From positions 1 through 44,954 of the forward strand of contig QENA01000006.1 of NCBI GenBank assembly GCA_003331045.1: a stretch of 44,954 bases of DNA. The letters run 5' to 3'. The position numbers were made by a program, and so were the translations under genes. A model generated the notes under the pieces. It had not been told where the DNA came from. It saw only the letters and a list, made by a program, of their open reading frames with translations, and made no database searches. Source of the stretch: Candidatus Tokpelaia sp. JSC189. Its GTDB lineage: Bacteria; Pseudomonadota; Alphaproteobacteria; Rhizobiales; Rhizobiaceae. Shown here piece after piece: positions 38,024 through 44,954 of the stretch; position 1 is the first letter of the stretch, and the number at the start of each line of letters is the position of its first letter.

Positions 38024-38500
38024 TCAATCGCAGCCACGTAAAAGTCGCGCCTTTTCGCGGTTCCAATCACGTTTCTTTTCTGTTTCACGCTTGTCATGGA
38101 TTTTCTTACCACGAGCAAGGGCAAGCTCAAGCTTTGCCCGCCCTCGGGCATTAAAATAAAGTCGCAAGGGCACAACTGTTATACCGCCACGCGAGATGGC
38201 ATTGAAAAGCCGAGACATTTCCTTTCTGCTGATAAGCAACTTGCGCAACCGGCGTGGCTCATGATTAAAACGGTTGCCTTGCATATATTCAGGAATATAG
38301 GAATTGATGAGCCAGAACTCGCCATTCTCGAAACTGGCATAGCTCTCCGCGATATTGGCCTGATTGGCACGCAGAGATTTCACTTCGGTTCCATGCAACA
38401 CGAGACCCGCTTCAAGCGTATCAAGAATCTCATAATGATAACGTGCCTTCCGATTTTCAACCAAAAGCTTGCGAGCGGGTTTAGTTTTCTGCCTAATCAT
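38024..38500 (-). CDS. smpB: SsrA-binding protein SmpB
   Basis: SmpB delivers tmRNA to stalled ribosomes for trans-translation. The 158-residue protein has [40 protein letters not shown], the [15 protein letters not shown]-terminal helix, and a basic tail. It follows dapA by 16 bp. No tmRNA gene was found in the window. Confidence 0.95.
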   Translation of the reverse strand: MIRQKTKPARKLLVENRKARYHYEILDTLEAGLVLHGTEVKSLRANQANIAESYASFENGEFWLINSYIPEYMQGNRFNHEPRRLRKLLISRKEMSRLFNAISRGGITVVPLRLYFNARGRAKLELALARGKKIHDKRETEKKRDWNREKARLLRGCD

Positions 38501-38516
38501 AGATAAATTATTCTTT

Positions 38517-39398
38517 TCATTGAATCAATTGGGCATCAGCAAGTGCCTTATCAACCAGCTCTGCCGTCTCGGGTGCAATATCTACCAGCGGCAGGCGCAG
38601 AAACGGCTTGCAGAGACCTAGCTTTGCTGCCGCATATTTGACAACGACCGGATTAGGTTCAACAAAGAACAGCTTATGCAAAGGCATCAGTTTCTGATGA
38701 ATGGCAAGAGCGGAAAAAAAATCTCCTTCCAAGCATGCATTTTGAAATTCGGCACACAGACGCGGCACAATATTGGATGTCACTGAAATGCACCCTTTCC
38801 CCCCTTGGGCATTAAAGCCAAGCGCTGTTGCATCCTCACCCGAAAGTTGAATAAACTCCTCACCACAGGCAATGCGCTGTTCTGATACACGCTCGATATG
38901 ACCTGTCGCATCCTTGACTCCAACAATATTCCTGAAATCATGGGCCAGTCGGCCCATGATCTGTGGCAGCATGTCGATAACAGAGCGCCCGGGAATATTA
39001 TAAATAATAATCGGTATAGAAACAGCCTCCGCAATTGCGGCATAATGAGCATAAAGACCATATTGATTTGGCTTGTTGTAATAAGGTGTCACAACTAGCA
39101 CCGCATCCGCCCCTGCCTTCTCCGCATATCGGGCAAGTTCAACTGCTTCGGCTGTACTATTTGAACCTGTCCCCGCAACAACGGGAACACGCTTTTTCAC
39201 CTGCTCGATACAGATCTGAATAACATGTTTGTGCTCATCATAGCTGAGTGTAGGCGATTCGCCAGTTGTCCCAACTGGAACGAGTCCATGAATACCTTCG
39301 TTGATCTGCCATTCAACAAGGTTGCAAAACGCTTTTTCATCAATACCTCCTGTGTCCAGAAAAGGTGTGATAAGGGCAGTTAAAGCTCCCTTGAGCAT
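38517..39398 (-). CDS. dapA: 4-hydroxy-tetrahydrodipicolinate synthase
   Basis: DapA condenses pyruvate with aspartate semialdehyde, the first committed step to lysine and diaminopimelate, the latter needed for peptidoglycan. The 293-residue TIM barrel shows the GTTGESPTL substrate loop (43-51), Tyr133 in IIYNIPGR and the Schiff-base Lys162 in GVKDATG. Length is normal. It is transcribed together with smpB. Confidence 0.95.
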   Translation of the reverse strand: MLKGALTALITPFLDTGGIDEKAFCNLVEWQINEGIHGLVPVGTTGESPTLSYDEHKHVIQICIEQVKKRVPVVAGTGSNSTAEAVELARYAEKAGADAVLVVTPYYNKPNQYGLYAHYAAIAEAVSIPIIIYNIPGRSVIDMLPQIMGRLAHDFRNIVGVKDATGHIERVSEQRIACGEEFIQLSGEDATALGFNAQGGKGCISVTSNIVPRLCAEFQNACLEGDFFSALAIHQKLMPLHKLFFVEPNPVVVKYAAAKLGLCKPFLRLPLVDIAPETAELVDKALADAQLIQ

Positions 39399-39661
39399 GG
39401 GCTAAACTCCATTTGTATCTTGTTTTTGCTGTTTAAAGCGGTCAAAACATAATCCCGCCGTAGGATTGAGGCAAGATGCTAATTGCCACTACGAGGAAAG
39501 AAGTGCCAAAATTTACGGCCTGCAGCTGGTAATTCAATACCTTATTACTACCTGCGAGCAGTAGAGGAGAACATCATTAATCAAATAGATTAATAAAAAT
39601 TTCATGCTTGAAAGCTATTTTCAGTGGAATTCAAAGACAGACTTCAACTGTGAATTAGGAA

Positions 39662-41767
39662 ATGTTTAAAAATAATGGTCATTTGACCTTTTACTGTATG
39701 GTTTCATCGATCGGGGTAATTCTGTCTCTCTGTGCCCCAAGTTCAGCCAAGGATTTCGAGCTGTCTTTCAAGAACCTGATTCCTGTGGGTTATCCCTTCT
39801 CAAGAATTCCCAAGCCAAGCCCTAACCCTTTCAATAACAGTTCTAGGCCAAATATCGGCATAGCCCGCGTTAATGAAAGCAAGGTATCAGAAAAACTGAA
39901 AATCGGGCTTGACGCACTGAACAACAAACAGCTGACAACAGCAATCGCGTTGCGCAATGGCATGCTGAGAAATACGTTTGACCGCAATGCCTTGACATGG
40001 GCCATTGCTGTATCGACAGCAGAGGGTATCCCTAGCTCCGAATTCCAGAAAGCTATAAAGGAGCTGAAAAATTGGCCAGGGAAAGCCCTGATACATCGCA
40101 ATTTTGAGCACGCCCTAGCCAGCGAAAACCAATCTCCCAAAAAGATTATAAGCTATTTTGCCATCACCCACCCTAACACAGCCGATGGCATGGCCACCCT
40201 AGGCGAAGCACTGATTCAGAGCGGCCAAAAAGCCCGCGCTCGTTCCATTATCACACCTTGGTGGTATACCGCCCGACTGGATAAGCGTGAGGAGCAGCTG
40301 ATTATAAAAAAGGTTGGATCAACTCTCCAGAAAAGCGATTATCAGAGGCGTTTCAAGGCCATGCTCTATGCATACCGACTCAATTCGGCTGAAATGCTGA
40401 TCAGATATGCCGAGGCTGCCTCATTGTACAAGGCTTTTGCCGCCGTGGCTCGCAAACATAATGATGCAGCCCAAAAACTGGCTGCCGTCGATATCTCATG
40501 GAAAAAAGATCCAATCTATATATTTGCCCTCATCCAGCACCTGCGCCGAGCTGGCAAATACGAACAAGCGGCAGAACTAATGTTCATCTCCCCCAAAGAT
40601 GCTGCTTCACTGGTGGACCCCGATGCTTGGTGGGTCGAGCGGCGTGTTCTTTCCCGTGAGATACTGGATACTGGAAACCCGCAAATGGCCTACCAAATTG
40701 CCGCCGCTCACACTGCAGAAAGCCCCATCATGGCAGATGATGCCGAATTTCATGCCGGTTGGTATGCCCTACGCTTTCTTAAAAAACCTCATCTGGCCCA
40801 GAAACACTTTGCCCTTATCAATAGGCTGTCCTCACGCCCGCTTTCCGCATCACGCAGCTTTTACTGGATGGGACGCACAGCCGAAGCCCTATACGAAAAG
40901 AAAAAGGCCAATGACTATTTCCTCCACGCCGCCCATTATGGTACAAGCTTTTATGGGCAGCTTGCTGCCTCACACCTGAAACGCAATAAGCTGGAAATTA
41001 CATATCCACACCCAACAACAGAAGAACGTGAGCGCTTCGCAACCCGCCAGCCGGTCAAAGCCCTAAAATATTTTGAGGCTCATGGCTATAAAAAAGAGGC
41101 ATTGTGCCTTTATCACGCCCTCGCCGAAGAGCTAGAAAACCCTAGCGAGCTTGCTCTTCTGGCCATGATGGCCGAACTCAACAACGATCATTACACCAGT
41201 TTGAAAATCGGAAAAAATGCTGTGCAGCGCGGCTTCTCTGTTAGCTCCCTCTCACACCCGGTAGGGGCCATTCCTGCCTCAGTCAACATCTCCGCCATCC
41301 AAAAAGCGCTTGCTTACGCTATTGCCCGACAAGAAAGCGAGTTCAACTCCTTTGCTATATCCAAAGCCGATGCGCGCGGCATGTTGCAGCTTCTGCCCAG
41401 TACGGCCAAGGCGATCGCCCTGCAGCACGGCATAGATTATTCTATCCAGAAGCTTTCAAACGACCCCAGCTATAACACCATATTGGGCATGCATTTTCTG
41501 AATAAACAATTAGAAAGGTTCAAGGGTTCCTATATACTTACTTTCATCGGCTATAATGCTGGGTCGAGCCGGGCTACTGAATGGATCACCCGCTATGGTG
41601 ATCCACGCGGACGTCCTGTTGAGGAGGTAGTGGACTGGATCGAGCGCATCCCCTTTACCGAAACGCGTAATTATGTGCAGCGAGTAATGGAAAATTATCA
41701 GGTCTACAAGGTACGCCTTAAAGGCACGACTGATATAAAAAACGATCTTACCACTGGACAACGGTAG
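39662..41767 (+). CDS. slt: Soluble lytic murein transglycosylase
   Basis: Slt cleaves glycan strands of peptidoglycan in the periplasm. The 701-residue protein has an N-terminal signal peptide (about 1-30, hydrophobic core MVSSIGVILSLCA), a long helical superhelix with TPR-like pairs (about 60-520), and a C-terminal SLT domain. Catalytic Glu558 lies in IARQESEFNSFA, followed by DARGMLQLLPSTAK and GYNAGSSRATEW. It is divergent from dapA with a 263-bp intergenic region. Length matches alphaproteobacterial Slt. Confidence 0.93.
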   Translation: MFKNNGHLTFYCMVSSIGVILSLCAPSSAKDFELSFKNLIPVGYPFSRIPKPSPNPFNNSSRPNIGIARVNESKVSEKLKIGLDALNNKQLTTAIALRNGMLRNTFDRNALTWAIAVSTAEGIPSSEFQKAIKELKNWPGKALIHRNFEHALASENQSPKKIISYFAITHPNTADGMATLGEALIQSGQKARARSIITPWWYTARLDKREEQLIIKKVGSTLQKSDYQRRFKAMLYAYRLNSAEMLIRYAEAASLYKAFAAVARKHNDAAQKLAAVDISWKKDPIYIFALIQHLRRAGKYEQAAELMFISPKDAASLVDPDAWWVERRVLSREILDTGNPQMAYQIAAAHTAESPIMADDAEFHAGWYALRFLKKPHLAQKHFALINRLSSRPLSASRSFYWMGRTAEALYEKKKANDYFLHAAHYGTSFYGQLAASHLKRNKLEITYPHPTTEERERFATRQPVKALKYFEAHGYKKEALCLYHALAEELENPSELALLAMMAELNNDHYTSLKIGKNAVQRGFSVSSLSHPVGAIPASVNISAIQKALAYAIARQESEFNSFAISKADARGMLQLLPSTAKAIALQHGIDYSIQKLSNDPSYNTILGMHFLNKQLERFKGSYILTFIGYNAGSSRATEWITRYGDPRGRPVEEVVDWIERIPFTETRNYVQRVMENYQVYKVRLKGTTDIKNDLTTGQR

Positions 41768-42103
41768 GCTTACAGCGGACGATTGCATATACAAAGCGGC
41801 CCGGGGCTATCTAGACCAGTGCCACAGCGTATAGATCTTCCTACAAATACGTTGATAAACGTAGGTTCAGCATCTAGACGAATACCTACTCAAGTGAAAA
41901 TCCTACTTAACATCTGCTCGATAGTTATTCTAGGTTGGGGAAGAGGAATTTTGATGCCAGCGGTAGATTTTTCATGAGGAAATTTCATGCACGATATGCA
42001 GAAATTTCGCAGCTCAAACTTCTTGATGATGCAAAAATTTCTATTGAGTAATTATTTCACACACTAATTATGTGCATTTAAAAAATATAAAATCAACTGT
42101 ATT
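41768..42103. other. Interval between slt and the M20 gene
   Basis: No gene, hairpin with T-tract or repeat was recognised. AT content rises toward the right, where the AT-rich two-gene unit begins. Confidence 0.35.
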
Positions 42104-43327
42104 TCATGTAAAACAAGCGTAGGATTTTTTGAATGGCAATCGATTTTCCACTAAAGCTGACCATAGGATAGCCCCAGTTAAAATCAATTTATCATTGAAG
42201 TCAAAATTAGGCATTCCGGTAGGAACGCATTCTCCTGTTCCTAAAAAAATGTATGCACCATTCCGTATATAAGAAAGCATGACTGAAAAATCATCTGCCG
42301 CAATAAGTGGTTGGCAATCTTTAATTTTTTCAGAACCAAATATTGAAATTAAAAGCTTTTTAATATTATTTATTTCATCCTGTGAATTAATGAGTGGAGG
42401 ACAAACATATTCATATTCTATCTCAGCTTCACTATTATGAGCGACAGCAACATGATTAACAATATTTTCTAAGCTTTTTCTAAATTTTTTCTGCGTATTC
42501 ATATCATACGTTCTTATAGTTAAGTGTATTTCTACTGTAGCATTTATTTTATCTATTTTATTTTTAACAATAAAATCATCAAACATAAATTTTACAATAC
42601 TTGATGGCGTACTTTTATTTATTAAAAACGCTTGTATATTTGTAATAATACTAGAAGCTACCGTAATGGGTTCATCTGTCGGTTTTACACACATTCCATG
42701 TAAGTAATTACAATTATAAATCGTGATTTTAGCCTTATCGCTTGCGGCCATACAATTATTATTGCAAATATATATAGCCTTTTCTTCTTTTGGTGAGTAA
42801 TTATTTAGGCCATATATTTCATCACATGGAAATTTTCTAAACAGACCATCCTTAATCATAGCCGCTGCCCCAACAAATTGCTCTTTGGCAGGCTGGAATA
42901 TCAGGTTTACTGTTCCATTAAAATTCTTTGTTTTCGCCAGATAGCGTGCAGCTGCCAGCAATATTGCAATATGACCATCATTGCCGCTGGCATGCATGAT
43001 ACCATCGCGCTGGCTTTTGTAAAAAATTAAATTATTTTCCTCTCGTACAGGAAGTGCATCAATTTCAGCACGGATGCCAATTGATTGTTGGAAAATGCCA
43101 TTTTTCAACTTACCGACTACACCAGTTTTACCCATACCACGGGTGACCTCGTAACCCCATTTTTCAAGTAACCTAGCGATAATATCACTTGTCCGCGTCT
43201 CTTCAAAAGCCAATTCAGGATACGTATGTAAATCTCGACGAACTGAAATTATTTCATCAATATAATTTTTTATGCAGTCACGTATTCTTATGTATATTTT
43301 ACGACCTGCCTGATCAAAACTGCTCAT
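42104..43327 (-). CDS. M20D-type amidohydrolase, predicted catalytically inactive
   Basis: The 407-residue protein aligns end to end with M20D amidohydrolases (hippurate, N-acyl-amino-acid and IAA-conjugate hydrolases): RRDLHTYPELAFEE, IRAEIDALPV, the MHAxGxDGH loop, FQPAxE, FDFND. Residues needed for the two-metal site are replaced. CGH reads S114-G-N116, the catalytic Glu of PAEE is Lys148, LHN reads LN175N, and the C-terminal His before P.FDFND is Gly371. The frame is open and full length, with a good GGAGG 6-7 nt before ATG. It starts 15 bp after the MHS transporter stop, hence an operon. It may be a pseudoenzyme with a binding role or a gene under weak selection. Confidence 0.85.
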   Translation of the reverse strand: MSSFDQAGRKIYIRIRDCIKNYIDEIISVRRDLHTYPELAFEETRTSDIIARLLEKWGYEVTRGMGKTGVVGKLKNGIFQQSIGIRAEIDALPVREENNLIFYKSQRDGIMHASGNDGHIAILLAAARYLAKTKNFNGTVNLIFQPAKEQFVGAAAMIKDGLFRKFPCDEIYGLNNYSPKEEKAIYICNNNCMAASDKAKITIYNCNYLHGMCVKPTDEPITVASSIITNIQAFLINKSTPSSIVKFMFDDFIVKNKIDKINATVEIHLTIRTYDMNTQKKFRKSLENIVNHVAVAHNSEAEIEYEYVCPPLINSQDEINNIKKLLISIFGSEKIKDCQPLIAADDFSVMLSYIRNGAYIFLGTGECVPTGMPNFDFNDKLILTGAILWSALVENRLPFKKSYACFT

Positions 43328-43342
43328 ATTATTCCTCCATTT

Positions 43343-44641
43343 TTAATAAATTTTTTTGTCACCTCTTTCACTAAAAAACCAATACGATAAGAGCCCTAAG
43401 AAGACTGTAGGTAAAAGCCATATCATTGATGAAAGTGGATTATTATTACTTATTTCCATTAAGGCACTGACGACCATCGGCGTAGTACCACCAAAAATCG
43501 TCACGCTGATTGAATATGAAACTGCAATTACTGTTGTACGGATACAGGAGGGAAAGGATGCAGCGATCAATGTTATATTTATCGGTGTTCCTATGCTGGT
43601 AAAAAAGGGAGCTATAGCCAATATCATAAAGAAAAATGTCGGATGATTTATATTTAAAATCATTAGCATTATAAGGGATATTGCAATACAATAACATATT
43701 ATTGGGAATATTTTCGGAGTTTTTAGAAAATTCCATCGCACTATTCGGTCATATAATATCCCCCCCGAAAAATAAGCCGCTATTTGAAAAAGAGGAGCAA
43801 CCATCGTCATAGTATAAATCAAACCAGAGTTGAGATTACTTACAATCTGCATATAGGTAGGAATGTAATTTAATAACATATAATTCATTGTAGCTGCAGG
43901 TATGACCATGCCAATAGCAGCAATAAAGTTACGTGGATACTTACCTATAATTTCCCGGACAGGGTGGTATCCAGCAGTATATTTTTCATCTTCCGCCAAG
44001 GATTCATTGATATTTGCCCTGATATAAAGCCCAACAGGAATGATCAGCAACGAAAAAATAAAAGGTATTCTCCAACCCCAGCTATATATTTGCTCATCAT
44101 TAAGTAGCGAAAACAGAATAGCGCCAAAACCAATGGATATCATTGTTGAAAGTGCTTGTGTTATAAATTGCAAACTGACAAAAAAACCGCGATGCCTTTC
44201 ATCAGCGCTTTCAACCAGAAGAGTAGTCGCAGCACCAATTTCTCCACCAGATGAAAAGCCCTGTAATAAGCGCGCGATAGTAATAAGTATTGGTGCTGCA
44301 ATACCAATACTGGCATAGGTTGGCACAAAAGCAATCATACCACTGCCCAAGCCCATACATGCTATTGTCAGCAGTATAGCATTTTTGCGGCCATGCCTGT
44401 CGCTATAACCACCTATAACCAATGATCCAAGCGGTCGCATAATAAAACCACCAGCAAACACAGAAAAAGAAACCAGTGTGGAGATTGCTCCATTTTCGGC
44501 AGGGAAAAAAAGCTTACCGATAACAATAGCAAAATAGCCATATATACCGAAATCAAACCATTCCAAACAATTGCCTATACATGCGGCAGCAACTGCATGA
44601 CGACGCTGACACAACGTCATAATTTTTCCGTTGTTTGCCAT
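43343..44641 (-). CDS. MHS-family MFS proton symporter
   Basis: The 432-residue product has twelve predicted membrane segments. It carries signatures of the metabolite:H+ symporter family (relatives transport alpha-ketoglutarate, citrate, proline/betaine or shikimate): GNCLEWFDFGIYGYFA in helix one, RPLGSLVIGGYSDRHGRKNA after helix two, and RLLQGFSSGGEIGAATTLLV in helix four. The substrate cannot be read from sequence. ATG 44641 is chosen because a strong GGGGGGGAGGA lies just upstream and a -35-like TTGACA lies at 44699-44704; a longer frame from 44716 would run through that promoter. The M20 gene follows by 15 bp. Confidence 0.87.
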   Translation of the reverse strand: MANNGKIMTLCQRRHAVAAACIGNCLEWFDFGIYGYFAIVIGKLFFPAENGAISTLVSFSVFAGGFIMRPLGSLVIGGYSDRHGRKNAILLTIACMGLGSGMIAFVPTYASIGIAAPILITIARLLQGFSSGGEIGAATTLLVESADERHRGFFVSLQFITQALSTMISIGFGAILFSLLNDEQIYSWGWRIPFIFSLLIIPVGLYIRANINESLAEDEKYTAGYHPVREIIGKYPRNFIAAIGMVIPAATMNYMLLNYIPTYMQIVSNLNSGLIYTMTMVAPLFQIAAYFSGGILYDRIVRWNFLKTPKIFPIICYCIAISLIMLMILNINHPTFFFMILAIAPFFTSIGTPINITLIAASFPSCIRTTVIAVSYSISVTIFGGTTPMVVSALMEISNNNPLSSMIWLLPTVFLGLLSYWFFSERGDKKIY

Positions 44642-44651
44642 CAAAATTCCT

Positions 44652-44658
44652 CCCCCCC
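44652..44658 (-). promoter_or_regulatory. G7 homopolymer within the ribosome binding site of the MHS gene
   Basis: On the minus strand, TAGGGGGGGAGGAATTTTG precedes the ATG. Seven consecutive G run into AGGA, so the homopolymer sits directly beside the Shine-Dalgarno core. Slippage would alter the leader, not the reading frame. Confidence 0.5.
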
Positions 44659-44676
44659 TAATTTTAGACAATGCTT

Positions 44677-44704
44677 TATTTATTACCATATCAACAAATG
44701 TCAA
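44677..44704 (-). promoter_or_regulatory. Possible promoter of the MHS-M20 operon
   Basis: A perfect -35 TTGACA (44699-44704) is followed after 16 bp by TAAATA (44677-44682), a poor -10. The predicted transcription start would be about 30 nt before the chosen ATG. Supportive of that start but weak on its own. Confidence 0.3.
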
Positions 44705-44866
44705 TATTAAGATCATATCGATTATGGTATGATTGGCATGTTGATTGAGTTTTGATGTGTTGTTTTAGTATTTTTTGGAGTTTTGTGATAGCGAGCGGGC
44801 GAATGGTTAGAGAATTGGCATAATTTTAAGATTGTGTGTGGTTTATGCCTATTGTGTTGAGTTTTT

Positions 44867-44944
44867 ATGAAAGATGGGGCAAGGACACCGATGTCATGGT
44901 CTGGCCTGGACAATGCGTCTGGTTCTGGCCACCAAGGCAGATGA
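44867..44944 (+). pseudogene. Possible GH13 alpha-glucosidase remnant
   Basis: A 25-codon frame reads MKDGARTPMSWSGLDNASGS. The DGxRTPMxW pattern is characteristic of GH13 alpha-glucosidases and trehalose synthases (RDGARTPMQW and similar), which continue with an Asn-Ala-Gly segment, here NAS. No upstream part of such a gene is visible, and the frame stops at 44942. The match is short and could be chance. Confidence 0.22.
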
Positions 44945-44954
44945 GTTTTCAACA

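Noticed and set aside
38000-39661. Search for a tmRNA gene next to smpB
   Set aside because: No tag-peptide frame or tRNA-like ends were seen in the short gaps around smpB and dapA.
44722-44952. 76-codon minus-strand frame at the right edge
   Set aside because: Low-complexity Thr/His/Pro-rich composition from AT- and GT-rich DNA, no start signal and no motif; the opposite strand shows a more specific short motif.
1-44954. tRNA, rRNA, CRISPR arrays, IS elements with terminal repeats
   Set aside because: No GTTCRA-type T-loops with matching acceptor stems, no regularly spaced direct repeats, and no transposase-like protein were found by reading the sequence.

Overview
The window looks like a chromosome segment of an AT-rich, gene-decaying alphaproteobacterium of the order Hyphomicrobiales (Rhizobiales), close to the Brucella/Bartonella group. 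This rests on protein-level resemblance and on conserved gene neighbourhoods: DUF2062-acpS-lepB-rnc-era-recO, rsh-pyrE, rpoZ, NYN-uracil-DNA glycosylase, dapA-smpB-slt and psd-pssA. Long stretches without intact genes, many frameshifted genes and an AT-rich base composition suggest a host-associated lineage undergoing genome reduction. I cannot fix the genus from sequence alone.

Region 1 (1-6240) is a decayed prophage. Its immunity region looks intact: a LexA/CI-type self-cleaving repressor (369-995), a rightward first gene (1090-1341), a leftward gene cut by the window edge (1-186), promoters on both sides and two pairs of 18-bp operator-like palindromes. The replication and virion genes to its right are broken by frameshifts and by at least one deletion. 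Recognisable remnants are a DUF1376 gene, a DnaB-type helicase N-terminus, a DUF2213 protein, a head cement protein, a neck-like protein, a Dit-like baseplate protein and a tail hub-like protein.

Region 2 (6700-14800) holds gpt (xanthine phosphoribosyltransferase), ettA (ABC-F translation factor) and a DUF475 membrane protein. They are separated by long stretches carrying only coding remnants.

Region 3 (14800-29830) is core metabolism and housekeeping, mostly on the minus strand. It contains psd-pssA (phosphatidylethanolamine synthesis), an Atm1-like ABC exporter whose 5' end and upstream region are duplicated as a perfect 430-bp tandem repeat, cysS, pyrC, divergent ygfZ, a frameshifted tyrosine phosphatase, and the DUF2062-acpS-lepB-rnc-era-recO cluster.

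Region 4 (30000-41770) holds fsr (drug efflux), hemN, pyrE, rsh (stringent response), rpoZ, a NYN-domain gene with a family 5 uracil-DNA glycosylase, smpB, dapA and a periplasmic soluble lytic transglycosylase.

Region 5 (42100-44720) is a more AT-rich two-gene unit: an MHS-family proton symporter followed by an M20-family amidohydrolase that has lost essentially all predicted metal ligands and the catalytic glutamate. It is the most unusual intact-looking gene in the window.
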